Below, piece after piece: positions 11,261-22,908 of a stretch of 64,000 bases of DNA. Under the pieces are notes generated by a model. That model was not told the DNA's origin, did no database searches, and saw only the letters and a list, made by a program, of their open reading frames with translations. Position 1 is the first letter of the stretch. Each line of letters begins with the position of its first letter. The DNA lies in assembly GCF_036320965.1 (NCBI RefSeq), contig NC_092235.1, positions 24,258,476 to 24,322,475 on the forward strand, given 5' to 3'. The translations under genes were made by a program, and so were the position numbers. The DNA comes from Panulirus ornatus (lineage: Eukaryota > Arthropoda > Malacostraca > Decapoda > Palinuridae).

Positions 11261-12214
11261 ATGAGCGTTAGTAATGATAGGTAACGTAATTAAAAACGAT
11301 CGATCATTGTACTGCCGTAACTTATTATAGTCACCATTAACCCAGATATCTATTGATGGATATAGTTACTTCAGGTAGGGGTTAATCATTGGGACCAGCC
11401 ATTAACGTCAGGTTAATTTAGAAAAAAAATAAGTGATTGTTAGTGCCGTATTGGATATGAACGAAAACCCGACACTATGTTGAACAGATTTTGTGGTAAG
11501 ATATTTAGAACGAGTGTTGTCTTCGATTACGTTAGACGGTAAGAACTGTGAATCACAGCTTGTGGTAGGTTGTTCAGAGGTCGGTGGAGGAAGAGAGAGA
11601 AAGAGAGCAATGTGTGTTTGAGCGAGAGAGAGAGAAAAAGAGTATAGCGTATGTGGTACTGATAGCCAAAGCACCACGTTAAACAAGGATATTGGAATAA
11701 TGGTACAGTTCAGCTCGCTGGCTCTTCTTAAACCACACACACTCCTCCTCCTCCTCCTGGTACTTGGCCAGGTAGAGAGGGAGGAGACTGGTGGGAGATG
11801 GATGAGGGAGGGAGGGAAGGGGAGGATATGGGGTGCCTTGTAGCAACGAATGCCAGTAAGCAGGAAGGGTCGCTGGGGACGTTACTAAACCCCTCTCCCT
11901 ACTACACACTCCTCCCCCGCCAGTAACCTTCATCTGTTGCAAGCCGCCGCCGCTAGGCCGCTGTGCCGTCGATCCCGTGTGTGTGTGTGTGTGTGTGCGT
12001 GCGTGTGTTGCGTCAGCTCGATTTAGCGTTCAACCCATAGCGCTAGTTGCCCCGCTGTGTCAGAGGGGTGTGGTTTTGGCTGGCCGGGTGTATTAACAGG
12101 AGTGTGGGGCGTGTTTTATCCGTGCTACAGTACGGAGGGGCTCATTCGGATGCATTAGGTTGAATTTTCACTCCGCTCGGGAGTGGAATTTGGTCTTTTG
12201 ATAATGTAGGGGAA
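11259..12214. other. No gene seen
   Basis: Contains a purine-rich GA patch near 11590-11640, a CTC-rich patch near 11740-11760 and a short GT run near 11978-12008. Frames on the - strand follow these low-complexity patches and resemble no known protein. Confidence 0.35.
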
Positions 12215-12570
12215 TGGAGGAACAGGCATGGTGTGTAGCAGGATGTAAACTGACTTTATGTATGTAGCGGGGTGTAGACTTGATCTTTGCGTATGTAGCG
12301 GGGTGTTTTCTGGCTCTATAGGTATGTAGCAGGGTGTTTTCTGGCTCTATAGGTATCTAGGAGGGCGTAGACTGGCTCTGTGGGTGTGTAGGAAGGTCTA
12401 GTCTTCCTCTGTAGGTATATACCGAGGTGTGGACAGGCTCTATGGGTGTGTACCAGGGTGTAGACTGGTTTTATAGTGTAAATGAGGTTGAAGATTGGCT
12501 CTATGGGAATGTAGCAGGCTGTGGTCATGTAGAAGGATGCAGACTGGCTTTTATAGGTGTGTAGCAAAGG
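12215..12570. repeat. Degenerate 31-bp tandem repeat
   Basis: The motif CTGGCTCTATAGGTATGTAG recurs with a 31-bp step (CTGGCT at 12310 and 12341, ACTGGCT at 12371, then weaker copies at about 12434, 12465 and 12496). Both edges decay gradually. A 111-codon - strand frame here is a by-product. Confidence 0.8.
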
Positions 12571-12769
12571 GCGGAAGAATGTTGTGGGTGTGAGATTAGA
12601 GAGTAAGTTGCTCTGGTAAATATATACATTTGCGTAAAGTTCGATTGGCATGGTTTTATTTTGTTTGTATGGTCAGTGGAGGAGGTCTATATCCCTGGAA
12701 GGTCATATTTGAACTTTATCAGCCATCGTAAAGTTTGACGTGATGTCTGCACTGTTCCATCACTCTGTT

Positions 12770-13350
12770 TATTCCATTCCCCTCCATCCCAGCTGATAGT
12801 TATTTCCCTTCCCTCCCCCCCATTTCCAGCGGGCGGCTGGACTCCTCCCATTCACACCCCTTCCGCGACAGGGACCCCTTCCCAACCTTTGTCGTCGTCG
12901 GTCCTTCCCTGTTTCGGGATTTCTAATGTAGACCCTCCCAGTCGTCCCTTCCTATCCAATCACTCTCCTCGTCCCTCCAGTTCGTCCCCTCCCGTCCAGT
13001 CCCTCCGCAGACCCGTCCAATGGTTCCCTCTCATCCAGTCCCTCTCCTCTTACCTCCAGAGACCCCCCCCCCCCCCCCCAGTTCATTCCCTCACGTCCCA
13101 TCCCACTCCTCGTGTCTCTATAGACCCCTCAAATCGTCCCTCCCCTCCCTTCCCCTTCCCTATACAGACCTCTCTTGTCCCCTTCCAGTCTATCTCATCA
13201 TTTTCCAGTCCCTCCACCAGTCAGCCCCACTCCCTCCCACGATTATTGTTTACAACATACCTCGTGTGGGTGATCAATCACGCGCCAATGTTGCTCAATG
13301 TGCCCTTATCTCTCTTTTGTCATCCCTCTCATCTCACCACTTGAGATAAG
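12770..13350. repeat. Strand-asymmetric polypyrimidine tract
   Basis: The + strand is dominated by C and T for nearly 600 bp, built from degenerate TCCCGTCCAGTCCCTCC-like units and a run of about fourteen C residues near 13065. Proline/serine-rich frames of up to 151 codons are consequences of the composition. Such tracts can form triplex structures, but nothing here shows a function. Confidence 0.7.
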
Positions 13351-16344
13351 AGATAAGGTAATAATGTTTTACGAGCATGTGCAGAGATGTGGTAGCGGGT
13401 AATGTCTTTCACCCCCCACTCTCCCCTTCAAGGGAAAAAAAATGGTTGAAGGCCAGAAATAGAGGATTGGCACTAGTAAAGAGTGACTGTCCACAAATTT
13501 ATATTTGCGGATTTTTCCCCCTGTAGCTCTTTGATTATTGGAACTTACCACGTATTTTTAAGGCAATTGATTTGAAGCTTTTGATTTTATATTTTAGTGA
13601 TAGCGGAAGGGCATCAGATTTCCTTAGCACTTTATTACAAGTCCTTCCTATTTTTTTTTATGTAAAGATTTACATCCACTGATGGTGTTTTGTTTTTGCT
13701 TCTCTGCACCTTTTAAACATAACGTCTTAGGGTAATCTTCGGTTGGTGGATCTGCCGTAGAACTACATACAGCCTTGCGTTGCAACACCAGAGGAGCCAG
13801 CACCTCGCTGGCGTTGTACTAGTGAACAGAGCCGTCGCGGGTGGAACTGCTATGGAAAAGAGTGTGATGGAACAGCTGTGACGCTCTTGCCTTCCGATGA
13901 CGGAAGGGCTTGTGGAACAGCGAGCGGGTGATTAAGAAGGTGACTGATGGGTTAGCGATGGGACAGTGGATGACGGGTGCTGGAACAGACATAGTCTGGT
14001 GACTGACTGTACACAGGTGTGGGACAGCCAGCCTGCAGGTGTCGCATCGTCACATCGCCACCCACCACCACTGCTGATTAAAGCAGATTCCAATGTCGCC
14101 TCGCCTTTGGGCGAGTTTAGAACGTCATGGATAATCTTGTTAGATAATAACGAGTTCATCCATTTTCTTTTTGCAGTGGACTACGTGTCTGTCTGTGACG
14201 CATCGAGGATACAGACGCGTTGATTGTGATTGCCTTATGATTAGAGATTTTTCTTTGGCACGTATTTGCTAAAAGTAATTGCAAGGCTCTGTTGATTGTA
14301 CTGTGTAAATGGACTATACAGTTTCAGCCGGGTTCCATCTCCAAATTTTCTTATATTTTAGATACGATTTTTTATTATTATGATTCGTAAGGGTCAGGTT
14401 AAAGACCATGCCATCGTACTTCAGGGTCACACCGTCGTCATTAGGGAGTAACATTCTGGGATGTTGGAGTTGGAATAAAGACGAGGTTGATCTTGGGTTG
14501 TTGCAGTTCTGTGACTAGAGAGTCTTTGATACCACTGGACCCATGTGGAGTGAGGGAATGGCGCCACTGACATGTTACTAGAAGGGTTGAGGTTCTCTTG
14601 ATGTGGTTAATGTATACCTCAACGTCACCATCACATACTCCCGGTTCGACTCTTAGCACTACGATGCATGCGATATGCGAATGACCTCTCCACCACCGCT
14701 AGGCTTCCCACCCAGCCAGCCAGCCAGCCGGCTTCGTTCTGGCCTCTTGCCACCCGTCTCTCGTCATAACTTGTCTCGCATCTCGTCCCACGTCTCTATT
14801 TACTCTAATCTTGGCTTGCTTGTCTCGTCGGGACGAGCCTTCGTACACGTCTCTCTCCAACGTCTCCGAGAGTTCCCTCTTTGCGCCTCTTGTGTCTGTG
14901 TCATTCGCAGTATCTTTTGGTCCGACTGATGGCAAATTTTGAGTGAGTCGATAGTATTTAAAAGGCACCTAAATTGGTATAACCAGACAGCCTGTATGAT
15001 CTCAGCGAGGTCAGCTTAACGCTTTCAGAAGACTGAACGACCCCACTTGAATGATCGCTAGCCCTTAGTCGGTCAAAGACCATGCCATCGTACCCAGAGT
15101 GCCTTACTGTCGTGCTCAAAGGTCATACCATCTTGCGTAGGTGGTTCTTGAACTGGTGCTCCGATGAGACGATAAGTGAAAGTAAAACCTGTAGAGAATA
15201 AGCAAATATTTTACGGCATTATAAACCCAGAAAGGTCTCGGGTCGGGGACGTGGCCGTAGTGGAGGCAGTAATGCTGGAATGATTAAACGGGGATTGGTG
15301 ATAGGACTTTCGTTGTCTGTTCTACACGAAAGAATTATTTAATGTTCTTTCGTACCCGATTTGTTGGTAATGGAGACGGGAATGTCGCTGGCTGTGTGTG
15401 GAGGAGATCCCTTGTTGATACAGAGATGTGGATCCCCTGTTGGCGATTTGAATCCCTTGTTCATACAAAGATGATATACTTAAAAACGGTGGTTGTGATG
15501 CTGTCGTAGAAATGGCTCATGGCAATGATAGATACAAGGTACAGATTGCTGCAGTATATGATAAATGGCAGGGGATGAAGGATGCAGAATTCTGTCGAAA
15601 GAACGGATGATTTTGTCCTTTGGAAATTTTCCTCCGGTTTTAAGACAGAAACCACTTTGCTTGCCAAGAATCCGTAATATTCTATTTTGGGGATTAAAAC
15701 TTTCAGGGTTCTTAATGTTGTACGTTTTATTGGAAGAGAAAAATCGAGAGCCATTGGCCGCTGATCATTAGATGTAACTTAAACCACATTCAGAACATGA
15801 TTGACCTTTCATATTTCTCTTCTGCCACATCTACTGCCGTCATCCGTTACTGTACTGAGACTAAAAGTGGCTGACGGGCGGACGCCGCCAGAGGCATGGA
15901 TGGACAGGGAGACTGTCCCAAATTCCTGGGCAGACGACACACTCCATACGATACTCGTGGGTCATGTGGTGGTGTTGTGTCTATGGGTTATCTAGCGAGA
16001 AGGCGCCATGGTGTGTGTGTTCCTTGTACCGGGGCTGGCTGTAATCCTGTATACAATCCTGGGCAAACACTTTATCGTCTCCCTCTCCCACCCCATGCAG
16101 GTGAGGGCCGCAGGTACTTTGCCCAGATCACCATAATCTTGTTGGGTTGACCACACATGCCAGCCCCTCTGCCGCCCTCACATACCTTGTAACCTTCTGT
16201 CTTATCCTCTGTACCGCAAGTAAGAACTATCGCCTCGTAAGTCCAAAGTTCCCGACTTCAGAGATACATGGAATTCTCACATTTCCAGCCTGGACTCGTT
16301 CTTATTTTTTTAGCCGATGCCCTAATTAAGGCAATCCCATTAAC

Positions 16345-16347
<3 letters not shown>
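13351..16347. other. Gene-free stretch with two outlying minisatellite relatives
   Basis: No supported coding segment. Near 14402 and 15078 the shared word AAAGACCATGCCATCGTAC appears, each followed by diverged ACCGTCGT or TGTCGTGCTCAAAGG words, which look like relatives of the array at 6465-6795. Confidence 0.4.
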
Positions 16348-16403
<56 letters not shown>

Positions 16404-16615
16404 CATGAGTCGGGTACCCATTTTGTCGACCAACTCTTCTGGTGGATAAACAGCTGGGTTGACTGTGGACCGACTGCCGCAACCAGGATTTGAACCTATG
16501 CGTTCGATCTTGGGCGGCCCGTGAATGCATTACGGTTACCAAGCAGAATTCTACCCAGTAGGCACTGTCTGCAGATCTAACCCCCCCAACCCACCTTGAG
16601 TACAACGATACGATC
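16348..16615 (-). mobile_element. tRNA-derived SINE with (TA)n tail
   Basis: Read on the - strand, the segment contains GGTTCAAATCC, an excellent RNA polymerase III B-box of tRNA type (about 16488-16498 on the + axis). A non-tRNA body with CAGTCAACCCAGCTG and AAAATGGGTACCCG follows, ending in an uninterrupted TA microsatellite at 16348-16401. The order B-box, body, simple-repeat tail is that of a tRNA-derived SINE. The 5' limit is approximate, and the A-box is degenerate. Confidence 0.75.
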
Positions 16616-17383
16616 TTTCGTTGTGATTGGCCTGGCCTTTGACCTGACAATAACGGATGAGGTCGAAGGCAGTCGGGCCGTCGAAGTCGTTAAGCCCAAA
16701 AATGCGATAATGGAAAATCATATCACCGTCGGAGGACATGCGAGCAATAAATCTCTGAAGATATGTTTGATATGGGAGGTAGTGTGCTGAGTGATGGGGA
16801 GTGTTTGTATTTGCCGTGCAGGTAGGTGGTTGGGGGAAGGTGGGTGTATGGGTTTCCTCGAGGTAAGGGCTGTGGCTGTTCCTTTGACCTCAACCCCTCG
16901 TTTGTGAGCTCGGCCCCGAGGAGGTATGGATGGCTTAGTGGTCGGTGGTGGAACAATTCTCAAAGGTGTTTCTTAAGGAATATTAATGGATGTCGATGTT
17001 CCCAAAGTAGACGGAAGCTTGTAGCCATAAAACCCCACCCCCTTCAGGTGAAAGTAGTTTTCTTATATTAAATCGATGTCATTAAGACGATGTAAATGCT
17101 TAGCACTCCAGTGACTTAAGCAGATATTTTTACCCTTTAAAGAGGTTAAATGTAAAATCGCCGGGTTTTCATATAATCTCCCCCCCCCCCACATACACAC
17201 ACCAGTTCCTTGTGTTCCATAAGTCAATGATGTCAGCCGGCTGTTGTTCCTCAAACCCCACTCATGAGTCAGTCATATCGGAATTTAAATTCTGAAGTTC
17301 TGGTAAGTCACGCTGAGGTTCAATGTCATGGCCACTTTACCTTGAGGCGGGTTATTGCTTGAGCGCGGCTTCATTGGAAATAA
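16616..17383. other. No gene seen; base composition changes here
   Basis: Short frames only. From roughly 17.3 kb rightward the sequence becomes clearly more AT-rich and CpG-poor. Confidence 0.35.
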
Positions 17384-19910
17384 TTAGTGAATCCCATATG
17401 AGCACTCACCCAGAGGGTCAGGTAATGAGGGTAGATAATGGTACATGGAAATGCCAAGTATCAGAAGACCTAATGTAAGAATTCTTAGATGGCTGGAGAA
17501 CATTTGTACTGTAGTATCCCACACCCCATGTCCATACACAGATAGACAAAACAAGAAAGCGGAAGACTTTGACAGAGGGCCATCTTGGATATAAGCTGCA
17601 TGGGTGGCACAGTGGAGAAATTTAGAAAGGGCTTGGACTGTTGCCTGCAAAATGTACAATATCAGCATAGTTTGTGGAGGATACTTATGCCAACGTACTG
17701 CAACTTTAAACAGCTTGACTGAGCCAGGGAGCCATATTTGAGGCATAGCCACAATTCTATGTATGGGAGGCAGAAGAGCCTCTGATACCATCTTGTTATA
17801 TATAAATAAAGAGGGAGACATCAGTCGTATACGTTTTAGAATTGTGGAGGCTTCTAAATATTTTATGATTTTTATTAATGAATCTTGAAAAACCTGGATG
17901 CCTGTGAATGTTAGAAGATAATGGGACTTTGTATGCACATCAATGATGATGGACGCCTTGGGTATTGATTAGTTATTTGAGACAGGAAGTGTTCTTGAGG
18001 ATTGTGGATAATCTAGAGTATTTTGACACTTAGGAAGGATTTTTTTTAACAACTAGAATATTTAGAGGAATTTTGGGCTCTTTTAAAGAGTTGGAAATGA
18101 TTGTCAGAAATATTTTTCAATGTTTGCGAAATTTCATTGACTATTGAAGAAAGTTACACGATTATAACACTAGAGGGCCTTATTTGTAAATATTTGTTCT
18201 GATCTTATGGCTGTGTAAATACAAACGGTCGAGTGACCTGTTGTAGCTTACTCATAAACATGGTAAGATTTACTGTTCATAGGTACTTGATGGAAATGAT
18301 TGTGTAGTGGTTGAGTGATCAAAATCTTTTTTTTTTTCTTAAAAGCAAACGTATTGCTTGGAAGGTTTCCCACATTATCAGAGCTGCTGCTTGTTAGTTT
18401 ATCTCCCACTGTATTTTCTCCATTTTCATAAAGCTGGTAAAAGGTTCTCTTGAACAAGACGTCTGTATTTGGAGAAGGGATACTTAGACTTGGCGAGACT
18501 ATTTTAATTGCTCCCAACCACTTTTATGATTTTCCTTTTGAGACTGTACTGTTCGCATGTGGTTTGATTAAAGTATTATAATTCCCTTCATGACATTTGT
18601 GGATCTTAAGAATTTAATTGAAAAATCTTTGGATATAAAGAACAAATCATCCATATCACACTTTAAGATGTGCTTTGAATCTATTCATCCTTCAGTATTA
18701 TGCGAGTTACTACAGTGAAAGTTGATATTACATCATATAGTTGAGACTTTCTTGTATATGTAGTAAGGCTTGGAATGCTTTTAAGAACAGAGGATGATAC
18801 ATCTTGTAGAAATGTAGGAGGAAATGCAATTTGGCTCGTGTCTTTGCTGCTAGCCTGTGGTACATTTGGTCTGCCTGTTCAGGGCATGTTAGTAAAGTAC
18901 TTGAGAGTGACTGACACCTTTTACTGGTGAGACATAGCTGGTGTGAAGCTTTCATGGGCTAAGCCATCAGTCATCACCGCTTATGTTTCTTTGTTCAGCA
19001 CATCTATGTATCACTTCTCATGCAGTGGACCTCTCTCTGGTCAGTGTTGCGAGTCAAGTTTAGGAATGATCTTAAGCTTATTGAATGGTATAAATTTTTG
19101 GTAATCAAGAAGAAACATTTTGGTTAGATATTGAAGATATATTGGAATACATGTATGAGTTGCTTCTTTGTCGATTGGGAGTCTTATAAATTCCAGGAAG
19201 GGATCATAACCTCCATTATATCCCCTATCTTTGCTGCTGTATTTCTCATTTATTCATTTTACTAACATCATAAAGAATAATGTTAACCTCATACAGAAAT
19301 GTAAAAGGTGACTTAATGAGGTTATACAGTCCATGAAGCAAAATAGATATTTTGGCCTTGAGAGGCAAAAATGGTAATATGTTGAATACAAGAAATAAAG
19401 AATAAAAAAAGTCGGAGCTTAAGAAGTGGAGTGCAGCAGTGTAGGAGATTTGGTTGGATTCTGACGAAGTAACCTTTGTCGTAATATGAACATGATTCCA
19501 GAAAATGATTTGAGGTGAATTATTATTATTCTGCATTTAATGCAAGGCCTTCAGATATCTTGGCACTTAAAGTAAACTTTGTAATGCTTTTCAACAGATG
19601 GTTGTTTTGCATACAGTGGAATACATTATTCAAAATACTGTAGGTTTATTTTACCCGATCTTTAAGACCGAGATTCATTAAATAATTCCTATGATGTGGT
19701 CTCGGAATGATACATGATACAAAATGTGAGAAATTCACTTCCCAGAAAATCTCTATATTACAAATTGTAATTTTCGTACTTTTGAAAGAGCCAGAAAAAA
19801 GATACTCTTGTTTTTCAAAAGTGAAGGAGCTTGAAAAAACTACCCATCCAGTTTTGTCATTTGCATAGCTTGGTAGACACTTAAAGATCACTTTGTCCAT
19901 CATAGTTGTC
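17384..19910 (-). pseudogene. Unidentified decayed coding block (protein-like fragments)
   Basis: Successive - strand fragments look like protein but are broken by stops and frame changes. From upstream to downstream: 19903-19646 (MMDKVIFKCLPSYANDKTGW...), 19536-19246 (hydrophobic), 18955-18728 (His/Leu-rich), 18517-18310 (begins GAIKIVSPSLSIPSPNTD), about 18260-17950 (contains NEISQTLKNISDNHFQLFK, two stops), and 17938-17384, the longest at 184 codons. That one has amphipathic and hydrophobic segments such as LRILTLGLLILGISMYHY. I recognise no family. It could be the relic of a large host gene, a transposon or a viral insertion, or part of it could be coincidence. The block ends about 400 bp upstream of the trim71 coding exon, on the opposite strand. 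Confidence 0.35.
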
Positions 19911-20302
19911 CACCTTGAAACGTACCATGGTTTATGATGTGAAAAATATACCTTAAGCTATGGGACTAACTACAGATGTTTCTGATCTTTACAAATAATT
20001 TCCAGCCTTTCATGCATTTCTCCCAGTAACAATGCTGGACACTTGTATTCCATAGGTGACCCCTCTGGTTTTCATGTAAAAGATAACTAAAGGACTTTTT
20101 AATATTTGTATCCTAACAGTTTCAAGATCAGAATCTGATTAGGTACAGAAAAGTTGCATTTCTTTAGATATCTTAATGTTGAAATCAACAATCTTACACA
20201 TGTTGCATGTAACTAATTGTAAAGTTGACATTAATATGTTTATGGATTGCCTCATTTTTTATTAAGTAGTATTTGATATGGAATAACTTTAATAATGCTT
20301 AC

Positions 20303-20316
20303 ATTCTTTCCTCAGG
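20303..20316 (+). other. Splice acceptor of the trim71 coding exon
   Basis: A pyrimidine-rich TTCTTTCCTCAG precedes G-ATG, placing the acceptor AG at 20314-20315 one base before the start codon. At least one 5' non-coding exon must therefore lie upstream. I could not place it. Confidence 0.75.
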
Positions 20317-22908
20317 ATGGCGAGTGCATACCCAGGTGGGCTGGGCAGCGCTAAGGAGCGGCTGGATGGGCTGGGGCCAGCCGGACTGGGTGGGTTGGGT
20401 GGAGGCGGGTTGGGCGGGCTGGGCGTGGCGGTGTCGATGGCTAGTGGAAGGTCCAGTGGAGATGGGTTGAGTTTGGGCAATAATAGCAGTGGTGGAATAT
20501 GTCCTCTTTGTTTAGGAGGACTTGAGGAGGCTCGTGTGTTGCCTTGCCTTCATGCTATTTGTGGCCCGTGTTTTGACTCTCTTCTAGTGGGCACCACACT
20601 AGCATGCCCCACATGTCACCGTGAAATCAATCTTGATCAGCCCCTTGATGCACTAAATCCTCCAGTCTTCCTACCTTCAATTCTTGACATGGTGTCAGCA
20701 GATGATGACATTACCAACCCTCCACCCCCATCCAGCATGGTTAGCCCCTCTGCATCGCATGTGAACAGTCGTGAGCAGCTGCTTCCACTACCACTCCTTC
20801 ATAACGAGCTGGCTAGTAATTGTCGAAATCCTTATCTGTGTGCAAGCTGTGATGATAGGCAGGCAGCCACCTCCCGCTGCCGAGATTGTAACGAAGCCCT
20901 CTGTGACTCGTGTGTCCGTGCTCATCAGCGTGTTCGTCTCACTAAAGACCATTTCATTATTCGAATGCCAAACGAAGATGGCAATGGTGCTATTGGCGTT
21001 GCTGGTAATGGGAATGGGGGTGGAACAGTTCGCTCCCATTTTCCAGATGACAACTCCCATACATCTCTTAATCTTGCCTCTCCTCCTCCAGCCATTCCTT
21101 CACATTCCTCTCCACGCCCTTCTGTTATTTATTGCAACTTGCATGAAGGGGAGGTGATTCGATTGTACTGCGAAATGTGCAATACTGCCATTTGTCGGGA
21201 GTGTACTCTACGTGATCATCGTGGGCATTCTTTCATTTATCTCCAAGATGCTGCAGAGAGCTCCCGCTCTGTTACGATGAAGCTACTCACTGATGCCCGA
21301 ACTGGGATCCGTGCTATCGAAGACAGTATTGGTGTTACTAAACGTATGGTGGACCGTGTAGATCTTCGAGCTCAAGCTGTAGCAAGTGATGTTCGCACAA
21401 CAACACGTCGCCATATATCTGCATTAGAAGATCGGGAACGAAAATTGTTACACAAAGTAGAAAGAATCCGTCAAGTTAAAGGTAAAACACTTCAGGACCA
21501 AATTGATGATTTAAGCAATGCTCTTGCAAGGCTTACCCACACTGTTGATACTCTTGGCTCTTCTGTTGACTCGGCCAACCACTTAGAACTCCTTCAAACA
21601 CGAGATAAAGTTTTGGCTGAAATGAATGAATTAAGGCAAATTAAAGCCCATCTAAGCCCTCATGAAGATGATAATATTCTGTTCACTCCCCCTGATAATT
21701 CTCTTTACCAGGCTATTGGCTCAATGGGTTATATTTCTTCCTCAGGATACGCTCCAAATTCTATTGCTGTTGGAAATGGACTGAAACAAGCAGTAAGAGG
21801 GAAATTAGCCACTTTTTTAGTGCAAGGAAAAGATCATCTTGCAGACCAGAGACTTGTTGGTGGTGACCAGGTGATTGTAACTCTTCATGGCCCTGATGGA
21901 ATAGCTTTTAAGGCTGATGTTCAAGACCGAGGTAATGGTTCATACTTGGTGACCTATCGACCACAGTTGGAAGGCCAGCATATGATTGCTGTGCTTATGC
22001 GTGGAATGCATATACAGGGATCCCCATATACTGTACAAGTAAAATCTGGTCGAAGTTATGCCAATGTGGGCCCTGTACTTCTCACCATAGGAGGCGAAGG
22101 AGAGGGCGATGGTCAGTTATGCCGTCCATGGGGAGTGTGCTGTGATAAAGATGGGTATATCATCATTGCTGACCGTAGTAACAACCGTATACAAGTTTTC
22201 AGTCCGGATGGCAGCTTTCACCACTGCTTTGGAACTGCTGGCTCACGACCAGGACAGTTTGATAGACCTGCTGGTGTGGCAGCAGATCAAATGGGAAGAA
22301 TTATTGTGGCTGATAAGGATAATCATCGTATTCAAGTGTTTACTTTCGATGGATCCTTTCTATTCAAGTTTGGTGAGAAGGGTAGCAAAAATGGACAATT
22401 CAATTATCCCTGGGATGTTGCAACCAATGCAGAAGGTCATATTGCAGTCTCTGATACCCGAAATCACCGTGTCCAGATCTTTCGACATGATGGCACATTT
22501 TTGAATAAGTATGGGTTTGAGGGTGCACTTTGGAAACACTTCGACTCACCACGTGGTGTTTGCTTCAACCCTGAAGGTCACATTGTTGTCACAGACTTCA
22601 ATAATCATCGACTTCTTGTGATTCATCCAGATTTTCAGTCGGCCAGGTTTCTTGGAAATGAAGGTTCAGCATCAGGACAGTTCTTGAGACCACAAGGTAT
22701 AGCTATTGATCAGGAAGGACACATTGTTGTGGCAGATTCTCGAAATCACCGCATTCAAGTATTCCATCCCAATGGTAATTTCATGTGCAAGTTTGGAATG
22801 CCTGGATCTGCACCAGGGCAGCTTGACCGCCCTAGTGGAATCTGCATTTCTCCAGATGGTTACATCATTGTGGTGGACTTTGGTAACAACCGGGTGCAGG
22901 TGTTCTGA
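20317..22908 (+). CDS. TRIM71: TRIM71/LIN-41-type RING-B-box-filamin-NHL protein, 863 aa
   Basis: LIN-41/TRIM71 proteins repress target mRNAs by binding RNA hairpins with the NHL propeller. They also have RING E3 ubiquitin-ligase potential and control stem-cell and developmental timing. Domains in order: Gly/Leu-rich leader (1-55); RING with C62, C65, C77, H79, C82, C85, C97, C100; B-box 1 (about 172-214); Ser/Pro/Gly linker; B-box 2 (about 273-311); coiled coil (about 315-445); filamin/ABP280 repeat (about 486-577); six NHL repeats (about 588-863). The conserved Pro that opens each NHL repeat falls at 604, 651, 698, 745, 792 and 839, an exact 47-residue step. The chain ends right after the last NHL strand, as in the family, and 863 residues is close to human TRIM71 (868). 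The whole coding region is one exon. ATG has A at -3 and G at +4. The filamin domain and complete RING separate it from Brat and Mei-P26. TRIM2/TRIM3 are the nearest alternatives but have one B-box. Confidence 0.95.
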   Translation: MASAYPGGLGSAKERLDGLGPAGLGGLGGGGLGGLGVAVSMASGRSSGDGLSLGNNSSGGICPLCLGGLEEARVLPCLHAICGPCFDSLLVGTTLACPTCHREINLDQPLDALNPPVFLPSILDMVSADDDITNPPPPSSMVSPSASHVNSREQLLPLPLLHNELASNCRNPYLCASCDDRQAATSRCRDCNEALCDSCVRAHQRVRLTKDHFIIRMPNEDGNGAIGVAGNGNGGGTVRSHFPDDNSHTSLNLASPPPAIPSHSSPRPSVIYCNLHEGEVIRLYCEMCNTAICRECTLRDHRGHSFIYLQDAAESSRSVTMKLLTDARTGIRAIEDSIGVTKRMVDRVDLRAQAVASDVRTTTRRHISALEDRERKLLHKVERIRQVKGKTLQDQIDDLSNALARLTHTVDTLGSSVDSANHLELLQTRDKVLAEMNELRQIKAHLSPHEDDNILFTPPDNSLYQAIGSMGYISSSGYAPNSIAVGNGLKQAVRGKLATFLVQGKDHLADQRLVGGDQVIVTLHGPDGIAFKADVQDRGNGSYLVTYRPQLEGQHMIAVLMRGMHIQGSPYTVQVKSGRSYANVGPVLLTIGGEGEGDGQLCRPWGVCCDKDGYIIIADRSNNRIQVFSPDGSFHHCFGTAGSRPGQFDRPAGVAADQMGRIIVADKDNHRIQVFTFDGSFLFKFGEKGSKNGQFNYPWDVATNAEGHIAVSDTRNHRVQIFRHDGTFLNKYGFEGALWKHFDSPRGVCFNPEGHIVVTDFNNHRLLVIHPDFQSARFLGNEGSASGQFLRPQGIAIDQEGHIVVADSRNHRIQVFHPNGNFMCKFGMPGSAPGQLDRPSGICISPDGYIIVVDFGNNRVQVF

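Noticed and set aside
16420..16520. A functional tRNA gene on the - strand
   Set aside because: A good B-box is present, but no cloverleaf with a proper anticodon arm and acceptor stem could be built, and the unrelated body and TA tail mark it as a SINE.
20289..20480. Proline-rich - strand frame over the 5' end of trim71
   Set aside because: Antisense shadow of the Gly/Leu-rich leader.
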